64,000 bases of DNA from Heliocidaris erythrogramma (GCA_025617745.1 CM046866.1:17739725-17803724); one strand, 5' to 3'; numbered from the stretch's first letter, positions 12,014 through 23,195 are shown. Numbers and translations: made by a program. Notes: generated by a model not told the origin, from the sequence alone.

Positions 12014-13130
12014 CTACACAGAACCAAAACCGTGAGAATTTCTGATGGCATCAACCATCATGCTGATGAAGGCATCAGCATCGGAATATCCCCTTGGAAT
12101 GGTCAACTCAAGGGTGCATGTTGACACTCGAGGGAAGCCTGTCATCTGAAAAATGTAGGGTTGGTCTTGGGCTAAATCCACCCACAGGAATCTCTTGGCT
12201 ACCAGTACAAAACTGGAGAAACTCATGAAGGTTCATCCCTCTGACCTCCTCATCTTCTCTTCCGCACTACTCAAGGAACATAATGAAGTGCATGGTAGTC
12301 TCCTCTTTAGTCCTTCTATTACTTCCAGGAGGGGACTATTCAGGGTGGAAAAGATCAAACACCTCATTAGCATCTAACCTTTTTGATTGGACCCCGAACA
12401 GGCTCCGGAAGCAATCTGGGTGGAGCTGGACATATTTCCTTGCCCAGTAACTGTTGAGGCCAAAGACCAGCTCATCAATGGCAGCTTTGTACATCATATA
12501 GGTGTAGTGTACTGTTGCTGACAACAGCAACTCCTCCAATTTTACCATTGCTGTGTAGTTGAAATCAGCTAGTCCATCCATGGCATCATGCAGCTCTTCT
12601 GTTGAAGCTTGCTGTACCTTCATGACACTTTCCCGGTGAGCATCAACAGGTATGAGTTCAATTGCCCACTTAACTTGCTGCACGGTCTCTTTGATTATTA
12701 ATTCTCCCACAATGGGATTGATGAATGCCAGCCTTGACCTGGCATGTAGGGCAATTGCTCCAAGCATTTGTCCTACTGCCCTTATTTCTCCGGTGATTAT
12801 CTCCCGTGGCAACTGTGCTGGGATCATTTTACCTGCAGGGCCTACAAAGTATTTGCTGCCTTGCAGCACAGGAAGGAGAAGGGTAGCCATCTCCCTCGTC
12901 AATCCCCCTGTATCAACTCCGGACTCTCCTACAAAGAGGACTTTGAGCTTGTCTGTGGTATCAATTCTGCGTGGGAAATACACCTACACCATGGAAACTG
13001 TATTGTCATACATGTGCCTTATTTCTTTGTCATCAGACATAATGAACCAAATTTTCACAGATGCACAGAATTTGCTTTCATTGTCTTCATTTTCTTTGTT
13101 ACTTTCATGTTCAAATTGACTCCATAACTG
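12014..13130 (-). pseudogene. HECT-type E3 ubiquitin ligase (G2E3-like), broken
   Basis: The longest open part, 12336-12983, contains the HECT signature block VLFVGESGVDTGGLTREMAT and a continuous N-lobe-like region ending FRSLFGVQSK...EVFDLFHPE. The C-lobe end is recognisable at 12014-12226: PRVSTCTLELTIPRGYSDAD..., AIRNSHGFGSV at the stop. The two parts are joined by sequence in the same frame (including MNLHEFLQFCTGSQEIPVGG) that holds two TAG stops near 12340 and 12270, then a frameshift near 12160. A third TAG precedes VYFPRRID near 12985, with HECT-like sequence (WSQFEHES.., VKIWFIMSDDKEI) continuing upstream to about 13130. In the catalytic loop the expected L-P-x-A-x-T-C appears as FPRVSTCTL, so the catalytic cysteine is present. 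HECT proteins transfer ubiquitin through that cysteine. Three stops and a frameshift make this a pseudogene unless several sequence errors are involved. Confidence 0.75.
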
Positions 13131-13492
13131 TGGTACATGACTGAAAGAATTTCCCAGCCATGATTATTCTAATCTCTGTCATGAGATGGGACAACAAATG
13201 GTACCATTGAACACAGACAAATACTTGGTCTTACTCCTGTGGAGTTTGAAATTTGCTTGTCATTCAGTGCTGCATATCAATGGAACAATACCCGATTGTA
13301 CTTAAGATTCCTGTTGATCACAACATCATCGGTAGTTCAGATTCTGGCCCATTATTGTTCTTCACATACGTTCGTGAGGGCCTTTTCCTGCTTGCAGGCT
13401 TTTGAATAATTTGCTTTCATAATTACGGAATCAAACCCGTTTTGATTGATTTAGTTCAGTTTCTAATTCAGATAGACATTGAAATGAGTTAC

Positions 13493-13738
13493 TTAACTCG
13501 AGCGTTGATGATAGTGTTCTGGTGCCCACTGAAAATTTATTCCCTGCTGTGGGTTGTACCTGTTGTAGTTGTCTCCTCGATAGTTCTTTGTGGCATCTGC
13601 GTAGCTCTGGTTGCCTCTGTAGTTCTTGCCTCTGTTGCGATGGTGACCGTTTTGCCTATAATCCCTCGTGGCATCCTCATCGGTCCCTCGGTTGAATGTG
13701 TATCTGTTGCCTCTGTTGTGCCGAAAGAAGGTGTTAGC
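13493..13738 (-). CDS. Open frame rich in Asn, Arg, Gly and Tyr; unknown
   Basis: An 82-codon minus-strand open frame ends with TAA at 13493 and has biased composition: repeated NRG, NYRG and RDYRQN-like motifs, then YNPQQGINFQWAPEH. RG/NY-rich tails occur in RNA-binding proteins and in some transposon Gag-like proteins. No start codon is evident and it begins after a stop at 13739, so it would have to be a terminal exon or a remnant. It lies 5' of the HECT pseudogene on the same strand. Function not recognised. Confidence 0.3.
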   Translation of the reverse strand, partial: ANTFFRHNRGNRYTFNRGTDEDATRDYRQNGHHRNRGKNYRGNQSYADATKNYRGDNYNRYNPQQGINFQWAPEHYHQRSS

Positions 13739-13739
13739 C

Positions 13740-15229
13740 TAGTGATGATCTTCATAGTCTTGTCCATGTCATGTGTCTCACTTGTCAAATCCTGTTATAT
13801 ATATATATATCTCTGGGGGTGGGAATTCTTTAGACATGAAATCATTCTTTGTAACATCAATGTTGGATAAATGCTGCAAAATGAATCTTGGACCCGACCC
13901 CCACCCCCATAAATACACATGTAAACAGAAATGTCAGCATTGTCCGCCATAAGGGTGAGGGGCACATGCCCCCATTTTGCCAAAAAGTGTTTTGGGCATG
14001 CTCCCCCTTTTGAAGCCGTTTTTTTTTTGTGGTCAGATAATTTGACATAATTTGTTGAACGGTATGCTGAAAAATGCCGAGGACCCCCTATTTTCTTTTT
14101 TTAGTCTGAGAAATTGAAGTGCCGGAAAAAGCTAAATGCTTAGAATTTTTTTGTCTGTTAAATGTGTCCATCCCCCTCCACTGAATCCTGCATCCGCCCA
14201 GACTATACTTTCTCTCGTCTTATTTTCACCTAAAATATTTGCTACATAAATGAATTATTTGTGATTTCTGACAAAATTCACATAAACTAGTTATCCCAAC
14301 AGTTTTAACTGTTTTATATTTTTTCCTTGTAGGTAATGAAAAGAACCATCCAAAGAACCCCTTCTTGAAGGAATCAAAATGTAGACTCCAGAGATACATG
14401 TACAAGCTACCTCATTCCATACGACTTAACATTAAGGATACTCCTGCCTGTCATCCCCTCCACTTAGCAGACTCCTATACATGTACTTCACACATCTGGG
14501 CTGGGATAAGCTTCAGTTTGTGTCCCACAAAGTTGCCATTCAGCCTGAGTTAACTTTGCTCTCCATTTTTCACATAATTGACCTTCGTTAAATTTAGTAA
14601 AAAGGTCTAAGTATGGCTTTCGGTATTGGAGTGATATTTTTAAATGTAACCTTCAACAATATCTCTTGAGACATGTATCTTTAGTGAATATAATACATTC
14701 TTGTTACATGTAACTCTATATAATTTTGCACCAGAGCATCAAAAGGATAGCTTACATGTTCATTGCTGAGGAAACTGCAATTAAAAAAAATAACTTCATT
14801 TTTGGTCATCACTGTGATTCAGGGGTCTATATATAAGAAAATCCAGCACGCAAACCTACGCGAACATTAACAAAACTAGTACGTGGACAAACTTTTGCGC
14901 ACTTTTGCTGTTGAATCAACAAAAGTGATGTCTTTAGCTAGTCTAGAGAGTAAATTGTGCAGTAAATCATTTGGTCATTGCAAGCATGTCTTATATGTCA
15001 AATAATGATTTTGTTACTTCAGATAATAGATTTGGGACCAAGAACTACTGGACCAGTTTTCATAAAAATCAGTGCATGAGGGAAAATAGTGTCTAATCCA
15101 AAACAAGTAGGGTAAGCCCTACTGGTATTGTGCGCTAAAGGGAGCCCTAGTTTAAGTAATATACACCATCCTACCAATGTTTCCCTGCTTTCTGTCAAAT
15201 TTGATAACAGAAATTCAGAAACTTTTCAG
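13740..15229. other. Non-coding, repeat-like DNA
   Basis: I see a short (TA)n run at 13796-13809 and a C-rich stretch around 13890-13980 resembling decayed repeat sequence. From about 14700 the sequence is the start of module A, repeated at 18715 and 28866 (shared 'aattttgcaccaga.catcaa'). No exon is supported. Confidence 0.5.
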
Positions 15230-16131
15230 TTATATACTTTTGCTTGATTTTTTAACATCAGGGTGAATGTACTTTAAAGCTATGTGTAACAGATATCCCC
15301 TAGATGAATGTCTGAAGAATTCTGCTACTGTCATGAAAAAGAATTCATCACTGCCCTCATACAATATTTCAAATTCTCCATCCTTTGAGCTGGTCACTCT
15401 CCCGTTGTACCAATGTTCTCTTCCATTTTCATTCCATTTATGAGCAAACGGTCTGATAACGTGGTTTATATCTTCTATTTTCATTTCCTACTTTTTTCAG
15501 TGTAAAAATTGAAAGTGTACAAGTAGGTAAACTAAAGACTGATGCAATGACACTCTTATATATACAATTTGTAGTAACAAATAATGAATTATGCAGAGAT
15601 GAACTCACATGAGCTTTCTTTAATGTACCACCTTTGATTGTGATACATGCCTCCACGAATCTGTCATGACCATGCATGCTGAACTGTTGAAGGCATCCAA
15701 AGATGTCGTGCTCTTCCTTGATGCCCCGAAGAGCTTGAAATTTGAATGCCTTCAGAGATGGCTTGTCAGACAAGAGTTCCTCCACGATTTTGAAACGGCA
15801 GTTAGAAAGAGATGCCAATTTCATTTGCATCCTCTTTGCATCCATTGCACTTTGCTGAATTTCAGTGAGATGCAAAATGAAACAAAAAGTATGCATTTAT
15901 GAAAGAAAAGGTTTTGTTTTCTGTATGTGCACAACTTTTATGCTTCAGTGAGGAAAACAAAGATGAGTCGATAGGATAAGTTATTAAATTATAGTTACCT
16001 CTATAGAACATCCATGTTCTTTCAGGTGCAAGGAAATTATCTTTTGGAATAAATTGCATCGTTGATTGTTTGTAAATGCAATCACAGAGACCACAGCAGC
16101 TGTGCGGGTCATTGTCCTCTCCTGGTTTGAC
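15230..16131 (-). CDS. Module A copy 1: three terminal exons, Tudor-like C-terminus
   Basis: Exons 16131-15999, 15854-15609 and 15487-15230 (stop TAA) on the minus strand have AG/GT borders and joining phases (first enters with one base, then phase 0 and 0). The first encodes SNQERTMTRTAAVVSVIAFT then NNQRCNLFQKIISLHLKEHG, a block reminiscent of the start of DUF6589-type mobile proteins. The second is helical (SDKPSLKAFKFQALRGIKEE). The last has HWYNGRVTSSKDGEFEILYE followed by GSDEFFFMTVAEFF, a small beta-barrel pattern like Tudor/chromo-barrel domains. This is the best copy of three; copies 2 and 3 are broken. The 5' exons are separated by the A/B junction near 16552, so the gene is truncated. 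Family assignment is inference. Confidence 0.55.
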
Positions 16132-16386
16132 CTACAAAAGGGAGACAAGAAATTTAAATACACATCTACATATGCTTTTCTGAAATGATCATGTTCATGT
16201 TTTTTTTTTAATGTATCTTCTGCACATGTCCGTTCCATGCAAATGATCTTGTTATTGAATATAAACATTTAACCTAGTATCATAATTATGTATATACAAA
16301 TGTTGTGAGATAACAAAAGGCGTTCAAAGGTCACTGTTATTTATCACCAGATCACTATTGTATCAATATTACAATGTTCATTTTTT

Positions 16387-16424
16387 TATGCCCCCACCCA
16401 CCAAAGGTGGTGCCGGAGGCATGG
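16387..16424. repeat. GCCTCC hairpin fragment in module A copy 1
   Basis: ATGCCCCCACCCACCAAAGG followed by TGGTGCCGGAGGCATGG is the hairpin end of the 8441-9034 repeat family, and is present at the same place in the module A copies at 20475 and 29753. It therefore inserted before module A was duplicated. Confidence 0.65.
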
Positions 16425-16816
16425 TTTTTGGGTTGTCAGTCCATCCGGCCATGTTATATTTAGAATCTGGTTTTGTCTGCTAATCACTGTCGCTGTCACT
16501 TGTAACCCCTGGCTTTTGGTATTCATCCTCCAATACCTCTATCAGTGACTGATTCTCTCCACACACAGAATACAACAATATAATCAAGACAAAAGCAAAG
16601 GCTCATTATTTAGTCTCGGCAGAAAAATATGTAATGAAGAAAATACTTATCTAGGCCTATTATGGTTATGCTTTAAATTCCATATTTCCTGCATCACTGG
16701 TTTAGCTGGTCATCAAACAAGAGAAGGATACTAACATGATTTTGGTTAACATATTGATTTCAAGTGGACGTGGGGCTGAGTTGTTCAGAAACACAAGTGG
16801 TCTTAGAAACTCTTAC

Positions 16817-17149
16817 CTTTGACTTGGGCGTGAACTTATAACTGCTCGGGAAACGCAAGACATTTGTCAAAATTGCCCTCGTTCCCACTGCCAATCCCAA
16901 TAACTTTGATTTCAACTTGTCGTCATAACTGTTGACGTAACACGGCATAACAACATTAACACCGCTACTGCTAGTGGTTGCACCACCGCTGGAACAGGCA
17001 TGCTCTCCATCTCCTCCAAGTCCAAGGGCATCACTTGTTTCATTTTCACCACCTTCAAGAACCATTCCTACAATATGACTCCTATCATCCGTTCTTCGCC
17101 GATCATCGAATGCCTCCACAACGATTACCTTAATAGATGAAAACACCAT
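16817..17149 (-). CDS. Module B copy 1: first exon of unknown protein
   Basis: ATG at 17149 opens MVFSSIKVIVVEAFDDRRRT; the exon runs 111 codons to KFTPKSK and a good GTAAGA donor after 16817. The middle is acidic/Ser/Gly-rich (GENETSDALGLGGDGEHA), and the end is SKLLGLAVGTRAILTNVLRF. The same exon occurs at 27095-27396 (frameshifted) and 42435-42764. In this copy the downstream exons are absent, replaced by module A near 16552. The product is not recognised. Confidence 0.45.
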
Positions 17150-17744
17150 TATGGTCAAAAGACGGGTCTATCCCATGACGCAAAATCCTCGTTTGGAATA
17201 CCTATACCCCGTTTTCAAATCTGCCTCTCCTCTCTTCGCCCAGCAGGAGGGCATAAAGGCAAAGCTTTTAATCACCTGTTTATTGACACTGGCCTAATCT
17301 CGCCAGCAGCTCATGGCCACAGGGAGACTTGAATAGGAGCAGGGAATTGTGTGGGTTTTGGAATGGGCTGTGTGTACTGTATTAGTGGGCTTGGATGCCC
17401 CCTTCTGATCAAAGAACCTTTTGTCAGAAATTTATGATTAATAAATCAACGACGAAAGCAAAATGATTCATATTTCTTTATCCATTAGGTCTTTTTAATT
17501 ATTCTTGTTCATATATAGCTAATTTTTATGGGCAGTGGAACCCCTTTTATCTTTTACCTGATCATTTAGATAATTAAAATAGGCCTATATAGAAGTAGAT
17601 TAATAATGAAATCATTATTGGAAGAATTTGCAGCTGCATTTTTCAGAATTATAAAGAGAAATATACATGTAAATAAGATCTAAAAGCTTTAGATCTAGAA
17701 CTATGTTAAATTTATAATTTATAAATGAAGAGTTTCCATTGAAA

Positions 17745-17779
17745 ACTTTCTTGACATTATGGTGGCTCTGAAAAGAGCC
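17745..17779 (-). terminator. Histone-type mRNA 3' end: stem-loop plus downstream element
   Basis: On the minus strand, 27 bases after the Tc1 transposase stop, GGCTCTTTTCAGAGCC (17779-17764) forms a perfect 6-bp stem with a TTTC loop in the context CAAAA-stem-ACCA. This is the consensus replication-dependent histone stem-loop. CAAGAAAGT follows 10 bases later (17753-17745), matching the purine-rich histone downstream element (CAAGAAAGA) bound by U7 snRNP. Histone mRNAs are cut between these two elements and are not polyadenylated. Preserved in all three module B copies. Confidence 0.8.
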
Positions 17780-17805
17780 TTTTGGTGGCTATAATTTGTA
17801 TAAGT

Positions 17806-18712
17806 TCAAAAGCCTGTTGCTGCCCCCTCCTTCTGGATGACGACAGGTGCAACAGTTGATACATGGTCGATGTATCTGTTGCATAGGCGCTTGGTCATCA
17901 CGGTACTCCAGAAGTCTCGAATTCCTTGCTTCAGCTCGGGAACGGTGGTAGGTCTCCGGTTTTTGAGGAGCCATCTTTTCAGCTGGTTCCACACCAATTC
18001 GATGGGGTTCAAGTCTGGACTTTCAGGCGGCGTCCTCCACCAATTGATGCCCAGCCGCCGGAAGCATTCCTGGGCCTTCTTGGAAGTATGCTTTGGGTCG
18101 TTGTCTTGCATAAAACGATGACCCGAAGGATACTTCCCGTCCAGAAATGGCTTCAGCGCCTTGGTGACTATTTCTGAGACATAGAACTCGGCGTCCATAA
18201 TCCCAGTGAAGATGACTATAGGGGTAGCTCCTTGCCATGAGATACCAGCCCAGACGTGAAGTTTCGCTGGATGTTTGGGCCTTGGCTTCAGTGTGCGTGG
18301 CCGCCCGACCTGTTTGAAGCACAGGACAGGATTTTGGTGGAGCTGGACCGTGCACTCATCAGTGAAGATGACGTTCTCGAAGCTATCCTTGGTGCGAATT
18401 AGTTCCCTGCAGTGGTCAAGGCGCTTTAACTTATTCGCATCTCTGATCATCTGGCTCGGTTTGGGGGAACACTGAACCCACCCCAGACTGCGCCGAAACT
18501 TCTTAATGGAGGACAGAGATACATCCTCCAATCCAGTGTTGATGCAGAACTTTCGCAACATCTGCTGCCGACGTCTCATTTTTTCGATACATCTCGTCGA
18601 TTAGCGGCCGAAAAAGATCTAGCTTGCTTCCTCGCGGAGTGGGTCGCTGTGGGGCAATCTTTCCAGTCTCTCTGTAGATCCTGATGAATCTTGAAAGAGA
18701 CTGGCGGCTCAC
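17806..18712 (-). pseudogene. Tc1-type transposase, copy 1 (frameshifted, 5'-truncated)
   Basis: N-terminal helix-turn-helix part: SRQSLSRFIRIYRETGKIAP. Catalytic domain: NVIFTDECTVQLHQ (first D), HRFMQDNDPKHTS (second D) and SPDLNPIELVWNQLK (E). Exactly 34 residues separate the second D and the E, the DD34E spacing of Tc1 transposases. It ends ...QKEGAATGF then TGA at 17806. A frameshift lies near 18535 (after VLHQH), and the frame is truncated at 18714 where module A copy 2 begins. DNA cut-and-paste enzyme, now inactive. The start present in copy 3 is missing here. Confidence 0.85.
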
Positions 18713-18714
18713 AG

Positions 18715-20645
18715 CGATGTAATTCTATATAATTTTGCACCAGAACATCAAAAGGATAGTGGTTACATGTTCATTGTCGAGGAAACTGCAATTAAAAAAA
18801 CTTCATTTTTGGTCATCACTGTGATTCAGGGCTCTCTACATAATAAGAAAATCCAGCACGCAAACCTACGCGAACATTAACAAAACTAGTACGTGGACAG
18901 ACTTTTGCGCTCTTTTGCTGTTGAATCAACAAAAGTGATGTCTTTAGCTAGTCTAGAGAGTAAATTGTGCACAGTCAATCATTTGGTCATTGCAAGCATG
19001 TCTTTTTCTGGTTAGGTTTCATCATTTCTTTCAGAAAATAATGATTTTGTTACTTCAGATAATAGATAGCTTCAGATAATCTATAGATAATAGATTTGGG
19101 ACCAAGAATTACTGGACCAGTTTTCATAAATCAATAATGCATGAGGGAAAATAGTGTATAATCCAAAACAAGTAGGGTAAGCCCTGCTGGTGTTCTGCGC
19201 TAAAGAGAGCCCTAGTTTAAGTAGTATACACCATCCTACCAATGTTTCCCTGCTTTCTGTCAATAAATTTGATAACAGAAATTCAGAAACTTTTCAGTTA
19301 TATACTTTTGCTTGATTTTCTAAACATCAGGGTGAATGTACTTTGAAGCTATGTATAACAGATATCCCCTAGATGAATGTCTGAAGAATTCTGCTACTGT
19401 CATGAAAAAGAATTAATCGCTGCCCTCGTACAATATTTGAAATTCTCCATCCTTTGAGCTGGTCACTCTCCCATTGTACCAATGTTCTCTTCCATTTTCA
19501 TCCCATTTATGAGCAAACGGTCCGATAACGTGGTTTATATCTTCTATTTTCATTTCCTACTTTTTTCACTGTAAAAATTGAAAGTGTACAAGTAGGTAAA
19601 CTAAAGTCTGATGCAACGACACTCGTTTATATATACAATTTGTGGTAACGAATAATGAATTATGCAGAGATGAACTCACATGAGCTTTCTTTAATGTACC
19701 ACCTTTGATTGTGATACATGCCTCCACGAATCTGTCATGACCATGCCTGCTGAACTGTTGAAGGCATCCAAAGAATTCCTGCTCTTCCTTGATGCCCTGA
19801 AGAGCTTGAAATTTGAATGCCTTCAGAGATGGCTTGTCAGACACGAGTTCCTCCACGATTTTGAAACGGCGGTTGGAAAGAGATGCCAATTTCATTTGCA
19901 TCCTCTTTGCATTTCAGTGAGATGTATGCAAAGTATGCATTTATGAAAGAAAAGGTTTTGTTTTCTGTATGTGCACAACTTTTATGCTTCAGTGAGGAAA
20001 ACAAAGATGAGTCGATAGGATAAGTTATTAAATTATAGTTACCTCTATAGAACATCCATGTTCTTTCAGGTGCAAGGAAATTATCTTTTGGAATAAATTG
20101 CATCGTTGATTATTTGTAAATGCAATTACAGAGACCACAGCAGCTGTGCGGGTCATTGTCCTCTCCTGGTTTGACCTACAAAAAGAAGACAAGAAAATTT
20201 TAATACACATCTACATATGAAAGGATGATGTTTATAAGAATAGGAAAGAAGTTGATACATTTTGTCCATGTTTTTTTTAGTGTATCTTCTGCACATGTCC
20301 GTCCCATGCAAATGATCTTGTAATTGAATATAAACATTTAACTTAGTATCATAATTATGTATATACAAATGTTGTGAGATAACAAAAGGCGTTCAAAGGT
20401 CACTTATTTATCACCAGATCCCTATTGTATAAACATTACAATGTTCTTGGAATTCCATCAATTTTCATTTTTTTATGCCCCCGCCCACCAAAGGTGGTGC
20501 CGGAGGCATTATGCTTTTTGGTTGTCCGGCCATCTGGCCATGTTATATTTAGAATCTGGTTTTGTCTGCTAATCACTGTCGCTGTCACTTGTAACCACTG
20601 GCTTTTGGTATTCATCCTCCAATACCTCTATCGGTGACTGATTCT
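18715..20645. repeat. Module A, copy 2
   Basis: Repeats 14706-16552 almost base for base ('aattttgcaccagaacatca', 'cagcacgcaaacctacgcga'). It starts directly at the truncated 5' end of the Tc1 gene, the same junction as at 28866. Contains the broken three-exon gene and a GCCTCC fragment at 20475-20510. Confidence 0.8.
19298..20175 (-). pseudogene. Module A copy 2: broken Tudor-like gene exons
   Basis: Counterparts of the copy 1 exons: 20175-20043 (SNQERTMTRT block, intact), about 19911-19680 (MQMKLASLSNRRFKIVEELV), and 19556-19298. A small deletion removes the acceptor and first codons of the middle exon, and GAT-TAA replaces GAT-GAA in the last exon, placing a stop inside GSD(E)FFFM. Confidence 0.65.
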
Positions 20646-20960
20646 GGTTCAGAGTCGTTGCTCAGCAGTGCCTGCTGGTCTTCACTTGTTTGTATACTCC
20701 TCTATAGTGTTTGAACTATGTTCCAAACATCTAATGCCACAGTGCTCCTGCAAGGTGATGGAAGTCAGGGCGGTGGTTGTGGCATCTCCCATGTCTCATT
20801 GACTGAGTAAACACAATCTTTTGAATGGCGAGTGTGGTCATTCAGAAGACAGTTGTGGTCAGTGTCCTCTGGGTCACCATTACGGATTCCAATATTACAT
20901 ATTACATTCTTTAACAATCTTCTCTGCAACCTCTTTGAAAATCCATGGTAGAATGAAACA
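20575..20960 (-). pseudogene. RecQ-like helicase C-terminal tail and acidic linker remnant
   Basis: On the minus strand one frame gives an acidic run ending VVTSDSDSD at about 20580-20640, and around 20760-20950 are frames with remnants of NGDPEDTDHNCLP...KDCVDSVNETWEMPQP type. Better versions at 45075-45300 begin KIVKECNVILES, matching DEIVENCDLIDSS at the end of the helicase exon at 46339. This links the helicase tail, acidic linker and module A exons in one order. Confidence 0.4.
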
Positions 20961-21475
20961 TGTTCTTGTGTTTACTTGCACACCTGCCACACAGATCTTT
21001 CCTAAATTTCAGCCTCAACTTTCCTTGATGAACAATGTATAATGGTTGTAGTTGTGTCACTACCATCATGTGGCGTACATTGTTTAATGTTTAAATACTA
21101 TTAAAGAAAAAATGGAGCCGAAGCCTGTGAAGGATTCATTGAGTCTTTCACTGGTGCCAGAACAAGATGTTTTTAGAGAGTTGCTTTCTCAGTTTTGGTC
21201 CGGTAATAGCATCTGTCATTTCCTTCCCAAAGTGGTAGAACTTGATCCTCGTGTACATGATACAATGTTGTGGACATGGTCGTCTTTCTACAGTGGTGTC
21301 CAATTGATGGCCATCTAACTCTGGAAATTACTGTAAGTGGCTTGTGATCATAGTGTAGGGTTCCTCCCTGTATTGTTGGGAGGTCTGTGGTCCCTTTCTG
21401 TTGTGGTTTCTATCATCCAATAGAGGTACCCCCGTAGTCGCATATGTAGGAGCTTAGGTTGGAGTAAAACGTCAA

Positions 21476-21850
21476 CTATACTTGTGGAGTTGTTCTCATA
21501 GATCTGTTAGATGGGTTGCCACTTCTCTGGAGGGAGGTATAAATGATGGTCACTGCCAAATTCGGTGAAAACCTCTTTTGTGGGGAAAAGTCTGTCGGGT
21601 AGGACCGTTCCCTCCTGTATTGGTCAGGAGCAGCCTCTGGTCCCACATTGTTTTCATCGTGGTTTCTTTCATCTGATGGTTGTACCCTCATTGTCTTAAG
21701 GAATGGTGCAGGAAAACCTATTGATCCTCTATTTCTGACAGTCCTTAATTTGTCTTCTGAAATTGATTTCAGTCGAAGTTGCGCACCCATGCCAGCTGAT
21801 GACAGTCTCTCTTCCCCGACTTTACTGGAGCGAATCTACTCGGGGCCGGT
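21476..21850 (-). pseudogene. Module C copy 1: unknown coding segment
   Basis: Minus-strand frame GMGAQLRLKSISEDKLRT, then RNRGSIGFPAPFLKTMRVQP and SDERNHDENNVGPEAAPDQY. The same segment is at 22167-22510 and 38265-38669, with small indels. Composition looks coding but no family was recognised; its position upstream of other mobile-gene segments suggests a linker region of the same family. Confidence 0.4.
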
Positions 21851-22166
21851 GATGTCTAGTTGGTTAGGAAAGTCTTTGAGTGGTGACTGAGGCTCTTTGT
21901 CATAGGATATTGCAGGTGCTTGCAATGGTCAAATGGCCAGCAATTCTATGCTGGAGCTCTTGTAGCTGTATGTCTGTTCATTTTCATGAACTGTAAGTTA
22001 TAGACTTGTCAAGAAAGAACACAAGTTGTTAATTTATGCCTGGAATAAAGACTGAGAAGAGTCCTTTCTTTTAAAAATGTTCTCTGCTTGAATGGAAATC
22101 CTCATGCCCTCTTTATTTTCTTTGTCTCTTCCTGATACTACCTTATTTTCTATGGTTTCCACATCC

Positions 22167-22594
22167 TCAGACCTCTGCTGGAATGGAAATGGTTGTATCT
22201 ACATCCTTATCTTCTTTTTCGTGATGCATCACAGGATGGAGGTGCGAATGATGGTGACTGCCAAATTCGGTGAAAAACTCTTCTGTGGGGATTAGTCTGT
22301 CGGGTAGGACCATTCCCTCCCTGTATTGGTCAGGAGCAGTATCTGGTCCCACATTGTTTTCATCTTGGTTTCTTTCATCTGATGGTTGTACGCTCATTGT
22401 CTAATGGAATGGTGCTGGAAAACTTATTGATCCTCTATTTCTAACAGTCCTTAATTTGTCTTCTGAAATTGATTTCAGTCAAAGGTTGCACACCCAAGCC
22501 AGCTGATGACGCTCTCTTCCCATACTTTGCTGGAGTGAATCTTGTGATGTCTTGGTGTAAAATTATCCTCTTCCAACTTCATTTTCCTTGCCCA
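22167..22594 (-). pseudogene. Module C copy 2, split by a solo LTR
   Basis: Degenerate copy of the 38265-38669 segment (SVQPSDERNQDENNVGPDTA visible at 22330-22397). It is interrupted at 22594 by the 1.68-kb LTR and resumes at 24277 ('catctgtgatttcctcatcc'). Confidence 0.45.
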
Positions 22595-22666
22595 TGTAGC
22601 ACGCGGACTTTTTGGGTGTGGGAGGATTTTTCACATTATCAAAAAAAAACATGCGCAGCGGAATTG

Positions 22667-22675
22667 TATATAAAG
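22667..22675 (+). promoter_or_regulatory. TATA box of the solo LTR
   Basis: TATATAAAG lies 72 bp inside the LTR, followed by a G/C-poorer stretch; consistent with a U3/R boundary just downstream. Confidence 0.45.
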
Positions 22676-23113
22676 GAATTTAACTCCCCACTCTAGCCCG
22701 TCTACAAGACAGTTATAACAACACATATAATACAATCAATCACCATCAATCAACAACATTCACACTATGTTATTAACTAAAAGGTAATACACAATAAAAT
22801 AAACTAACATCCTATATAAAGGATATATGTTCCTTTAATATTAAAATAGACTTATTTACAGAATATTTACAAAAAACGACATGGTTGTAACTTCTATTTA
22901 CATAATTATTTATTAAGCTTTATGAACATATTGTTCATACCGCTCGCCTTACAGCCTTACGCTATCATTTAAATAATAGCTTAACTATTAACATAATACT
23001 TACATTAATAAAGTAATAACATATCCTACACTAACATAATTAATAACTGAGGGTCTCGGTGCAGAATAGACATGATAGACATAATTGTTGCGGAGTGGTC
23101 AGATGACCATCAC

Positions 23114-23195
23114 CTGAAAAATCAGGAAAACAGAAGTTGCTTGAGAATTAATATTTGGAGGATGCCTTCTCACTCCGTCTTCAAAAGTTAGGAAT
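23114..23195 (+). repeat. 82-bp direct repeat inside LTR, copy 1
   Basis: Starts CTGAAAAATCAGGAAAACAG and ends TTCAAAAGTTAGGAAT; repeated with no visible change at 23813-23894, 699 bp downstream. The repeat begins with a small palindrome (CTGA..TCAG). Confidence 0.85.

Noticed and set aside
13442..13870. 142-aa plus-strand hydrophobic protein
   Set aside because: It is the antisense of an Asn/Arg/Gly/Tyr-rich minus-strand frame, whose complementary codons give Val/Leu/Ser-rich hydrophobic sequence.
17837..18475. Plus-strand ORFs within the Tc1 gene
   Set aside because: Antisense shadows of the transposase; the minus strand carries all catalytic motifs. Same at 27994-28623.
21112..21318. 68-aa plus-strand ORF (MEPKPVKDSLSL...)
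   Set aside because: Looks protein-like but is single, with no splice partners or copies, and lies antisense to module C remnants; support too weak.
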